A stretch of 64,000 nucleotides of DNA from Bacillota bacterium (lineage in GTDB: Bacteria > Bacillota > Sulfobacillia > Sulfobacillales > Sulfobacillaceae). The translations under genes were made by a program, and so were the position numbers. The DNA lies in assembly GCA_021820965.1 (NCBI GenBank), contig JAKACZ010000021.1, forward strand, positions 1-64,000, in the 5' to 3' direction. Shown here piece by piece: positions 52,864 through 61,778 of the stretch. The stretch's first letter is position 1; every line of letters begins with the position of its first letter. Below the pieces are notes generated by a model. The model saw only the letters and a list, made by a program, of their open reading frames with translations, was not told the origin of the DNA and did no database searches.

Positions 52864-53034
52864 CTAACCTCCTTTGCTTATTCCAGTTTTTCGTTCGGAT
52901 GCTACAGAAACCCCTAAAACAGTTATCATCGCAAACCCAATAGCGATCAAGCTAAGCACAGTTCCACCTATAGACCACCAGTCGAGCGGCATATGAACAA
53001 TGGATACTGGCAGGGGATGGCGATGTGATACCAT
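52864..53034 (-). CDS. Small single-helix membrane protein
   Basis: GGAG lies 6 bases before ATG 53034. The 56-residue product has one helix (WWSIGGTVLSLIAIGFAMITVLG) between polar ends. It is unrecognised and modest in support. Confidence 0.45.
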   Translation of the reverse strand: MVSHRHPLPVSIVHMPLDWWSIGGTVLSLIAIGFAMITVLGVSVASERKTGISKGG

Positions 53035-53142
53035 TGTAGACTCCATAAACAGACGTGGAATAGATGCAGTATAGTTTAGATGGAAATCTTCTTTATCGCA
53101 AAGATTTCGAGTTGTTCAGTGCAAGGCAGGAGAGTTCTCCTA

Positions 53143-53180
53143 AAATAAAAAAGCCTTCTCAGCCTGCACGCTGAGAAGGC
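53143..53180 (-). terminator. Rho-independent terminator for the helicase gene
   Basis: On the reverse strand a perfect 10-bp stem (arms 53171-53180 and 53153-53162) is followed by TTTTTTATTTTA. It lies about 50 bases after the helicase stop at 53234. Confidence 0.9.
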
Positions 53181-53233
53181 GCGTTGTTGTGGTTTATCCA
53201 CCAAATAAATTCCCGAAGACCATATACAGTATA

Positions 53234-55899
53234 TCACATCACCTGAAACCCCATCATATCGCTGTCATTATTTGAGACATCCGCGCAGAACCACACAACT
53301 TCGGACCTCAAAGACACGGTACTCCGGACTAAGTTTGGTTCTGTTCTGACCACTATCCCTTGCTTTCGTAGCTGGTCGAAGCGCTGGGCGACCGCTCTCG
53401 TCTCGCCAGTTTGCTGTTGGGGCGGCCGCGTCAGCAAGGTTACGTTGCGTCCTCCTGTGTCAGACTGCCTCCATTGGAGAAGGTTCGTTACCAGTCTATC
53501 CGTGATTTCAGGCATTGCTACGTGAACCTCATGGGGTGCAGACTGCACATCGTGTGCTATCTGATCCCACAATGCATTGCCGGCGGCCGTCGCGACCACT
53601 TGGTCTAAGGGGAGCTCCTGGCCGTTGCTTTGCAGATAATCCACCAGCTTCCGACTTAACGACCGTTCCGTTACCGCCTTGTTTTTCTTAAAATTCGCGG
53701 TGTTGACGACTACAATCACCTGCTTCTTCGCGCGGGTAATTGCGACATTGAGAAGACGTGCCCCATCTTCGTCTAGAGAACGCGCTTGCATGAACTGGGA
53801 CGTTGGTGTTCCCGGCGCGTCCGACACGTCCAAAATCATGATTGGCGGCTCACTCCCCTGGTATCGGTGAATGGTGTCAATCATTATGTCTGCGCCAACC
53901 CCGGCCTTAGCAACGGTTTCCTGCAGCAAAGTCACTTGGGGACGGTACGGCGTTGTTACGCCGATGCCGGAATCCCCACTCTCAGACAACTTCTTGACGA
54001 TGGCTGTAATGGCGGCCGCGTGAAGCGGGTTCACTTTGGAAGTGCCCCGTGGACCGCGTTCCGTGTAACTTCCCCATCGACTGGTATCCACGTACAACAG
54101 GGCCCCGGACGGGAAGGCGTTAGACGGCCGTTCCGTTGTGCTAACCATTGTGATTAAGGGGCTATCGGCATAAAACAGGGTGTTCACAACTTCGCAAATG
54201 GGTTTGTCCATCCGGTGTTGCTCGTTGAGCGCCACAAGATACGGCAAATCGCGGTGGTTGCTTAGCGCCTCGCCCACTCCGTGCAGCGTGAACACGTCTT
54301 GGCGTAGCCAACGGCGAGCAATTTCTTGGTCGCTTAACACTACCGCGGGGAGTTGGCGGAAGTCCCCGATGTAAACGACCGCCTTCCGCGCGAGCCCAGC
54401 CGCATATACGACGGTTGGTAGCAGGGCCATGGACACCTCATCGACAATTACTACGTCCGCCGTCATATTGGCGGGCTGTTCCCGAAACGCCTGAGTCAAT
54501 GTCGTAGCTGTCACACGGCGGGCTTTATGGATGTCGCGCGCCAGCTCTTCGATTTTCGCTTCTTGCGCCGCCTCCTGAGCCGCCAGTCGTTGGACCGCCG
54601 CCCGTGCGCTCTTGGAATACCGAAGGGCCTCAGACACCATGGCCGGATCGATGTCATATTCGGCTTGAATTAACTGCATCTTGTGTTTCGCGGACGTGTG
54701 CTCGGCCTGATGTTCATCGCGCTCGCTGGTTAGCCTAGTAATGTCGGCCGTGATGGTGCGCCACTGCGTGTAGAGTTGTTGATACACTTCCCGACGTTTC
54801 TGGAGGCGGTTATGACCGATGCCCGTTAGTGGCTTTCGCTGGGTCGCCCGTTTTAGAGATTTTTGGTGTTTCGTCCATTGGACCTGTAATCGATCGGCCT
54901 CCTGTTGCAGCTGGGCTAGCCGGTTGCTCTTCTCGGAGGCCAACCGGCGTTGTGCGTCAATGTCGTGGTTCAGGGCCTCGATGGACTCCCAGATCCGCGC
55001 GTCCCGTTCTGCTTCGTCCCGTTGTTGGCGTATCTGTCGCAGCGGGTCTTGAATGCCGGCACTTCGCCGCATGACGATTTCTCTGGGATTACATATGGCT
55101 CCACGTCATCCGTTTTTAATTCGTCTGTGTAGTTGCGCCCCAACCTTTGCACCTCTCCACGCTCCAGCGCTGGATGTCCGCGCCATCGGTCGACCACTTT
55201 GGTCAGGGCAGCGTCTACGGCAACATTGGTATTGCTGATAAGAAGGACGCTCTGACCGGACTCGGCAAGGGATGTGAGCATACTGGCCAGCGTGGTCGTC
55301 TTTCCGGTTCCCGGTGGTCCCCATAGCAGGGTCAACGTGTTCGTGAACGCGCTCTTCACGGCCCGTTGCTGGCGCTCGTTCAATCCCTTTATATCTATGC
55401 CCTTGACAGACTTGGCTCTGACACCAGGCGGCTTGAGGTTCATGGTCTGCTCGATTAACTCCCAATTTATCCCCCCGCCCCCTTCCTGATCGGCTGTCTC
55501 GATCATTTCAGCCAAGCGTTCCTTTAGAGAACGTAGCAGTTGGGTTTGGTCAGGTACCAAACGAGCGTCGGTGATTTCCGGGCCATGGTCTTTTTGGGCT
55601 TGCCACACAACCGTTTCGGTATCCCATCCGACGAGTCGCCCGTCGATGCGCTTGCCGCCGCGTCCAATCAGCAGCCAGCTATCATCCGCCCCGCTTGGCA
55701 AGCCGGATGCGGGGTGAAAGCGATATGTTGGCTTCGCGTCATCGGATTCCCGGGTACCGAATGACAACGCCACCCCCTGTTGACGGCCAAGGATTTGGTC
55801 TGTCGCATGAATCTCCATTTCCAGAGCCGCAATCATGGACAGTAAGATTTCCTTCACTGGTCCTTCGGTCTCTACTTTTTGCTCCTCATTAGATTTCAC
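53234..55899 (-). pseudogene. UPF1-like superfamily 1B helicase, split by one frameshift
   Basis: The first part (from 55899) holds Walker A in LLWGPPGTGKTTTLASML. The second part (from about 55072) holds a long coiled coil, Walker B in DVVIVDEVSMALL, GDFRQLPAV, NEQHRMDKPI and VAITRAKKQVIVVV. The two frames overlap and join near 55075-55085, where one missing base separates VEPYVIPE from the downstream frame. The C-terminal 130 residues resemble a phospholipase D-like nuclease domain. Together they form a protein of about 885 residues, as in defence-linked helicase-nuclease proteins. Whether the shift is real decides if it works. Confidence 0.8.
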
Positions 55900-56181
55900 T
55901 TCAATCCCCCCCTTTCTCTCTATCGCCCCGCTTTAAAATGATGCAAAAACACTGTTTATGAAACAATGCTAACACAAAGAAGGATTCGCATAGTAATACG
56001 AGCGTGCCAAAGGCTATGGGCCGTAGAAGCTGATGCTGGAAACGGGTATCAGGTTTGCGAATTGACGCTTATGTGTTGCCCGAGATTCCCGAAAGTGACG
56101 ACAATAGAGTTGAGGAACGTGGTTGTTGTGGCCACAGTCAGTCTTTTGAGATTTGAATGCTTCCTAGAATGAAACGGAGGA

Positions 56182-56505
56182 ATGAATGTTGTGGGGCTTT
56201 TTACGGCGATCTTGAACACTGTAGGACTGGCGGCCGATGCCACCGCAGCTTACATCATCATCTGGAAGGTGCTGTTCCGCAAGCCGATTGTTGAGTGGGC
56301 GCAATCTGTCTCTGAAGCTTATTCCATGCGAAATACGCCCAGTCTTATGCAGAATCTCGACGGAGACCCCGCGCAACCCAAGTTGGAAGGGCTTCGCAGA
56401 GAGCGCCTGCGTGAGCGGTGGTCAATGGTTCTCGTGGCTTTTGGGTTGCTGTGTAACTGTATTGCCACGTGGACTGGCTATGCGGGGAGTGCTCTGGACT
56501 GGTGA
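56182..56505 (+). CDS. Two-helix membrane protein of unknown function
   Basis: GGAGGA stands just before ATG 56182, so the GTG at 56191 may be the real start. Helices at about 4-30 and 82-102 flank a charged middle. Unrecognised; it lies upstream of another small gene on the same strand. Confidence 0.55.
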   Translation: MNVVGLFTAILNTVGLAADATAAYIIIWKVLFRKPIVEWAQSVSEAYSMRNTPSLMQNLDGDPAQPKLEGLRRERLRERWSMVLVAFGLLCNCIATWTGYAGSALDW

Positions 56506-56573
56506 AGTGATGAACCAGTAATGAGCTCCACCCCCTCCCCGATGGCGCAAACCTAAAGAACAGGAGGAAATCC

Positions 56574-56906
56574 ATGGGACAAAAAGAGCGACAGAGACGG
56601 GAACGACGACGCCAGCGCAAGCAGGCCATATGGCAAGGAAGTGCTCCGGTTGACTTGTTTGCCGGACTTGCCACCCAATTTAATATCGATTTGAAATGTG
56701 GATGGTGCGGCTTTCCCGCTCGACCTTACGGCGGTTTTGATGAAGAGCCGAATGCCGTCATGGTTCGCGAGTTACCCGGTTCTCCCAAGGGATGGCGCTT
56801 GCCGGTCCATATGGTCTGTATGGATAATTTACAGGTGGCCGTTACGAGCGATGATAACTGGCAGGACCGCGTACGCCCGTATTATGTTGAAGACGGGATC
56901 ATCTAG
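56574..56906 (+). CDS. Small basic protein with a CxxC zinc site
   Basis: AGGAGGAAA precedes the ATG. The first 20 residues are extremely basic (RQRRERRRQRKQ). A CGWCGFP motif and a later histidine-cysteine pair (VHMVCM) could make a zinc site. The nucleic-acid-like N-terminus suggests RNA or DNA binding. Unrecognised. Confidence 0.6.
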   Translation: MGQKERQRRERRRQRKQAIWQGSAPVDLFAGLATQFNIDLKCGWCGFPARPYGGFDEEPNAVMVRELPGSPKGWRLPVHMVCMDNLQVAVTSDDNWQDRVRPYYVEDGII

Positions 56907-56915
56907 CAGTCGACA

Positions 56916-57437
56916 TCATGGACTCACACGCGGATCGAGTTGTTTCAGGGCCTGTCGTATGCTGTTGATCACTTCGCGAAACAAGTTCTCGTTGTCGGCT
57001 TTGCCCCGTGACTCCTCGTGAATTTCCGCGCGAAGTTCAATGTGAGCCATGCCCGCTGGTATTAACACAATGCGGCCCAGTTCGCCCAAGACATCGTGGT
57101 CAAATGCATAACACGGACCCGCCGGATGAGCCATGCCGCGTACAGTCACGCCGGCAGGTAAGTCGTTGGGGCTCATGGGTTTAAACCGCGCCCGTAATTC
57201 GTTCGCCAACGTGCTTTGAGCTAGTGCAATATCTTCCAGTAACTGGCCCAGCGTAGTGACTAAGTCCGGCTTAGCTGATCTATACGCTTCGACGCGCGTC
57301 GCAAGCATATTCAAGGCTTCCAACATATCACCCACCGTCGCGGGTCTGCGGTCTTGGAGGGCTTGTCGCGCTATGGCCATGCATTTGCTAATTTCTTCCT
57401 TGGTTGTTGCAATAAATGCGGTCGTGCCAGTACTCAT
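56916..57437 (-). CDS. Protein of unknown function coupled to an XRE regulator
   Basis: The start at 57437 follows GGGGAAGAG and overlaps the stop of the XRE gene (ATGA). The 173-residue protein is helical at first (KEEISKCMAIARQALQDRR) and more mixed later. No catalytic motif is seen. A regulator followed by an overlapping partner is a common toxin-antitoxin or immunity layout, and this could be the effector. Confidence 0.65.
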   Translation of the reverse strand: MSTGTTAFIATTKEEISKCMAIARQALQDRRPATVGDMLEALNMLATRVEAYRSAKPDLVTTLGQLLEDIALAQSTLANELRARFKPMSPNDLPAGVTVRGMAHPAGPCYAFDHDVLGELGRIVLIPAGMAHIELRAEIHEESRGKADNENLFREVINSIRQALKQLDPRVSP

Positions 57438-57886
57438 GGCTCTTCCCCATCCCATAGATCTTCTTCATCGTCCTCTGAACCATCGCCAAAGCAAGCGATC
57501 ACAGCGCCGTGACCATCTAAGTCAAGGGCAAGCCCGTTAGCGAACGCGCGTACCTCGTCTTCGGACATCCCCAAAGCCAAAAGCTGTTCCTTAGCTGTCG
57601 GCCCTACTTCATCTGGCGAAGCCGGTCTTTTGACAGGCAAAAGTGCCGATACGGGAACTTCCAACGCCGCGGCAACAGCGATAACGTGGTCTCCATCCAC
57701 GTTTTCGATAAGCCCCTCCTCCGCCTGCTTGACCCACATTGTCCACGATTTCAAAGGAAGTGCCTTTGGGAACGTTTCTTGCAATCTTTGGGCTAAACTC
57801 TTCTCGGTGAGCCCACTCTGCCATCGCAGTTTCCTTAGTAATTCTCCGAATCCGGCACCGTCTTCAATTAGCAATGATTCTTTCAT
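57434..57886 (-). CDS. XRE-family helix-turn-helix protein
   Basis: The HTH spans about residues 12-75 (FGELLRKLRWQSGLTEKSLAQRL, then a helix and DHVIAVAAALEVPVSALLP). The C-terminal tail is very acidic (GDGSEDDEEDLWDGEEP). A TATACAAT word lies 20-30 bases before the ATG and may be its -10. The overlap with the next gene suggests a two-gene unit. Confidence 0.8.
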   Translation of the reverse strand: MKESLLIEDGAGFGELLRKLRWQSGLTEKSLAQRLQETFPKALPLKSWTMWVKQAEEGLIENVDGDHVIAVAAALEVPVSALLPVKRPASPDEVGPTAKEQLLALGMSEDEVRAFANGLALDLDGHGAVIACFGDGSEDDEEDLWDGEEP

Positions 57887-58160
57887 AGAGTCATCTCCTC
57901 ATTCACATTGTATACTTGGTAGTTACTGTGACCAGCCGACCGGTAATTGGAGGTGCGCTAGATTGGGGTTGCGAGCAAACGACCGAAAATGGCAATAACC
58001 ACACCAAAAGCCATGCTTTCGCCCGAAAATAGTCCCGTGCCTCCCCACTTCTCGCCTGAACGACTGACGGAAACTTCTAGATGAAAGTTGTGCCCAACCT
58101 CACGAATGGCGAATTCATTGCGTATCAACGAACGGCAGACTTATTGCCATTTTCGTTCCA

Positions 58161-58480
58161 ATGATACAGGAACCCCTTATTCACCACACCCTGACACCGT
58201 TCGCCACACCCTCAGAGGCAACCCAGGGCCGCACCGCCGTCAAGTCGTGGCGGATTACCCTGACCCCCGATGACGCCGCCCGACGGGCGGCCCAGCCGGT
58301 GTTTGGAGTCACCTGTTTTCAGACCCGACACCCTCCTGTCGTCTGCGGCGATTATTGGCTGGTATCGGCGCAAAAATCGCGTGGAAGAAGTCTTTCACGA
58401 GATCAAATCCCCGCTCGCCTTACGGCCCCTGTTTGTCAGTCGGACCGAGTTTCGCCACGATCAGTTTATGGCTCCCTAAA
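58161..58480 (+). pseudogene. IS1634/IS4-type transposase C-terminal fragment
   Basis: Two frames join to give DAARRAAQPVFGVTCFQT and then PDTLLSSAAIIGWYRRKNRV and EEVFHEIKSPLALRPLF. The YRRKNRVEEVFHEIK block with its catalytic Glu is the usual end of these transposases. The frame shifts near 58325 and the N-terminus is missing. Confidence 0.7.
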
Positions 58481-58513
58481 CCCCGCATGAATACAGGCTT
58501 TTGGCGTCATCTC

Positions 58514-58630
58514 AAGTGTAAGGGTACGATTTTCCTGCGTACCAACGCAGGAGTATTTTATGCTCATGCCGAATTTTTTAGATGCGGGGAGATCGAGCAC
58601 TCCTTTAAGTCTTGGTGTACCCTTACACTT
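58514..58630. mobile_element. 117-bp miniature element with 14-bp inverted ends
   Basis: Ends AAGTGTAAGGGTAC (58514-58527) and its exact complement (58617-58630) bound the element. Inside are a 7-bp hairpin (58534-58540 with 58545-58551) and a longer stem that pairs GGAGT with ACTCC and GCTC with GAGC. No protein is coded. It could be a MITE or an RNA-forming element. Confidence 0.65.
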
Positions 58631-58695
58631 ATTCAAGCCTCTGATCCAACGACCAGCAACGGTTTCCGGGTTTTCCTGCCAGCTAATGGCGCAAC

Positions 58696-60459
58696 TCAGG
58701 CATGAAAGTTGTTTGTGTGCGCAGCCTTAGAATCCCGAGATTCCTGCTCTGCGTAGGCGACACCATACCTATTCCGTAAATCCTCAAAGGTGCGGAGCCC
58801 TTCATTGTCAATCCATCCAATGAAAAGTTTCGTCAGGTCATTGACCAGGTGCGCAAGTAGCCAGGAGGCGTAACGCTCATCCTGTTGGTGCCGGAACAGT
58901 CCTCGATGTGCCACGTCCCTATTGCGCAGGGTTTTGAGGGCATGCACCAGTTTCTGTAGTCTATCACGTTCTGCACTATATAGGCGGGCACAAGAGTCGG
59001 CGTCATCAATCACATACCACCCAGGATGCCAATAAAAGGCACCGAGCCCTGAAACCAGATCTTCGACATGATAACTCCCGTCACTGAGCCGCTCGAGGGC
59101 AATCCAGTTGCACAGATAGCCGTTTTCCGGATTGTCTTGATCCCGTGCGATGCCTTGCCATTGCATCGCGACGGCTAACGCTTTCGGCAACGCGTCGGAC
59201 TCGGACTTCAGATTCTCCGCCCATCCGAAAAACTGAGCCAGTTTATCCGGATCAACCGGCCCCGCTAATTGGTGATTGTCCCGCCGCATCGCCATCAGAC
59301 TATCGAAAGAGTCCATATTGAAATCCGTCGGACCGGCCAATGTCTCGTGATACACGAAGGCGCCGACCTCCCACCGCGATGACGGATCTGCCACGAGCAG
59401 TAATGCACGGATTTCCTCGAGAGTCGATCGTGCCTGGCCCATCGCCGCCTCTAGATATGGCCCGTCGGTATCCACTTGAATTACCAGGTCGTCGGGGTGA
59501 TGTTCCGGACGCGGTCCAAACCCGCTAGCCCCGTTTAATCGCCGGGCATCCTCCTCGCTTAAACCTATCATCCGTGCGTTCGAGGATACGGTGACCGCTT
59601 GGGGCGGGAGCATTTGACGGTCGATCACCGGAAACCAAAATCGAAAATCCCTCCGTTCTCGGCCCTGCATGTCCTCAACGGCATCTATCCAAATTTTGGC
59701 GAGGGTATTCCACTCTTGCAAAATCCACTTGCGCACGTTCTCCGTTGTAAACGAACGGCCCAAAACCTCTCCCACGGCATGCATCGACCAGTCCCATCCG
59801 ATGGGTTCTTCGGCTTCCTGTTGGGGTGACGACCATCCCCCATCCATCGCCCAGTCGGGTACGATCGGTGTCGAAAGTCCGACTCTTTGCCCGAACTCCG
59901 ATAGGACTCGCCAGATTTGTGTCAATGTCTCCCAAGTTTTGGGGAGTGTGGTCGCCAAAGCCGCTATCTGCCCGGCGAAGTCCTGAATGTCAAGAGGCGG
60001 CGACTGCGCAGCAAAATAGGCGGCACCGAGCCGGTTCCACAGTTGCGCCCATTGGGCGTCATTAAGCTCTGCCACTTCCCATTCACCTTGGATGAACGCT
60101 AAATACGCTACCTTAAGCCAGTGGGTCATCAGCGTGTCCCATTGTATCCAATCGCAACGGAAATCGGCACGAGGCAGACGGGTGAGGCCGTGCGTCAACC
60201 AGAGATCGGCCCATTCAGACAACACATCCGCGCTGAGAGCCACATGCCAACTCCAATATCGCAGCACGTGACAGACGGCTTCTGTGGATGCAGGCACATC
60301 TCGAGCCGGGTAGCATGGGAAACGCGACGTTGGCCGTAACCCCGAGGGATTCGCTCGTTTGGAGACATTTAACAACATGGTATTAATGAGCGTCCCCAAT
60401 AGTTCATTAGCAAATTGTCGAAACGGTGTTTCCGCATAAGACTGAAACAATAGCGCCAC
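58696..60459 (-). CDS. Large protein with a C-terminal HEPN-like motif
   Basis: A GTG start follows GAGGAGAAAG. The 587-residue protein is mainly helical and no known enzyme core is seen in the first 450 residues. Near the C-terminus, KTLRNRDVAHRGLF gives R512-N513-x4-H518, the RN-x4-H signature of HEPN ribonucleases, within a helical bundle. It lies 27 bases after the second HEPN-like gene and is the last gene of the Type ISP operon. A toxic RNase effector in phage defence is likely but inferred. Confidence 0.65.
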   Translation of the reverse strand: MALLFQSYAETPFRQFANELLGTLINTMLLNVSKRANPSGLRPTSRFPCYPARDVPASTEAVCHVLRYWSWHVALSADVLSEWADLWLTHGLTRLPRADFRCDWIQWDTLMTHWLKVAYLAFIQGEWEVAELNDAQWAQLWNRLGAAYFAAQSPPLDIQDFAGQIAALATTLPKTWETLTQIWRVLSEFGQRVGLSTPIVPDWAMDGGWSSPQQEAEEPIGWDWSMHAVGEVLGRSFTTENVRKWILQEWNTLAKIWIDAVEDMQGRERRDFRFWFPVIDRQMLPPQAVTVSSNARMIGLSEEDARRLNGASGFGPRPEHHPDDLVIQVDTDGPYLEAAMGQARSTLEEIRALLLVADPSSRWEVGAFVYHETLAGPTDFNMDSFDSLMAMRRDNHQLAGPVDPDKLAQFFGWAENLKSESDALPKALAVAMQWQGIARDQDNPENGYLCNWIALERLSDGSYHVEDLVSGLGAFYWHPGWYVIDDADSCARLYSAERDRLQKLVHALKTLRNRDVAHRGLFRHQQDERYASWLLAHLVNDLTKLFIGWIDNEGLRTFEDLRNRYGVAYAEQESRDSKAAHTNNFHA

Positions 60460-60486
60460 GCGTCTTTCTCCTCGTCGTTGCCGATC

Positions 60487-61761
60487 TTACTCCATTAAGT
60501 GGTGGTCCGCCCAAAGGGCCAACGGAATATCGCGCATAATGCTCACCGCATGCAGGAGTAGTTGACGATTGCGGTGGAATAAGTCGAATTCCAACTGATT
60601 GGCAGACAAGGGTACAATCTGCTTTTTCTGGGCGAGATGACAATAGGCCTGGTAGATATCGCGCTCGGTTAATTGTCCGTGTGCGATGCGGCTCCGCAGG
60701 TCGTACAACACCTGTTCTTGCCGAAACAAGTTCCAACGGTCGTCAGCGCCTTGTTGGCTCGCGAGTATCCAGGCCAGCCGTTGCGCCACGGTTCGCGCTA
60801 ATTCCCGATCAGAGCCGGCCAGCGCCTCACCAAGCATGACCGTGAACAGCACTATGAGCCGGGCAGATCGCGCGAGCCTAAGTTGGCGGTGCAATTCTAG
60901 CGCGACGGTGATCCGCTGCTGGTCTTCTTGTGGAAGGCGGGTGAGCTGGTTCTGGCCCCAATCGATAAAACTCCAAAGGTGCTGAAAGGTGCTATCCCAG
61001 GCCACGATGGCGGTGTCGGCCCGAATGTCGGGAGTGTGCCCGGGGAAGGCTGTGGCCGAGCTTGTATGCATCTGGGTGTGGGTTCCCGCGGACATCGAGA
61101 GCGAATAGCGAAAGGCGACGGACCATTCTGGGGGCATCGCTGACCACAACGTTGCCCAGTTGAGCCAGTGATCGAAGGGCCCCCAGACGTCATCCGCCGG
61201 CCCCCAAAAGAGATATTCTAAGCACCAATCGCCCGCCTGTTGAGTGATGTCAGGAGCCCCGACGGTGTTATCCACCGGACCGTCTAAGATACTGGCAACT
61301 TGCAACACCGCCGCATCTACTTGTGAGAGTCGCATCGGCCCGAGGACGCGGGGATCTCCAAGACTTCCGGAGCCTGCGATCTGTTGAGCTGTCGTCTGAT
61401 CGACCGGGTACGGCAGAACGACCCAGATGAGCCAGCAGTGATTGACGGGATCTCCTTGTTCACCCTGGCCCCGGCGCAAATCGACGATTGTGTCCCGCAA
61501 AACCTGCTTTGTTATGGCGGGTGTGAGTATTCCGTTGCTCTGCTGACCTCGCACCAAGCGGGCGACGACGGCTTTGATCGCTGCGGGGTTGGTCCATGCT
61601 TGAGGGTTGGCCACGCCGGTAGCGGTGAGCCAGCGGATCATGAGGTCGTCATAGGTGTGCCCGCCGACTCGGTAATGGAATGCATCGGGATCAGAGATTG
61701 CCGTATGAGCTACGCGCAGCCACTCGGTAACAAGAGCATCGGGTATCGGAATCGTGGGCAT
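60487..61761 (-). CDS. Protein with a HEPN-like R-x4-H motif
   Basis: AAGGAAGGGG precedes the ATG. This 424-residue protein carries LYDLRSRIAHGQ near its C-terminus (R356 to H361), the pattern seen in Apea-type HEPN domains. The rest is not recognised, with many Trp residues. It starts 17 bases after the Type ISP gene and 27 bases before the 587-residue HEPN-like gene, so all three are one operon. Confidence 0.65.
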   Translation of the reverse strand: MPTIPIPDALVTEWLRVAHTAISDPDAFHYRVGGHTYDDLMIRWLTATGVANPQAWTNPAAIKAVVARLVRGQQSNGILTPAITKQVLRDTIVDLRRGQGEQGDPVNHCWLIWVVLPYPVDQTTAQQIAGSGSLGDPRVLGPMRLSQVDAAVLQVASILDGPVDNTVGAPDITQQAGDWCLEYLFWGPADDVWGPFDHWLNWATLWSAMPPEWSVAFRYSLSMSAGTHTQMHTSSATAFPGHTPDIRADTAIVAWDSTFQHLWSFIDWGQNQLTRLPQEDQQRITVALELHRQLRLARSARLIVLFTVMLGEALAGSDRELARTVAQRLAWILASQQGADDRWNLFRQEQVLYDLRSRIAHGQLTERDIYQAYCHLAQKKQIVPLSANQLEFDLFHRNRQLLLHAVSIMRDIPLALWADHHLME

Positions 61762-61778
61762 CTCGGTCGTCCCCTTCC

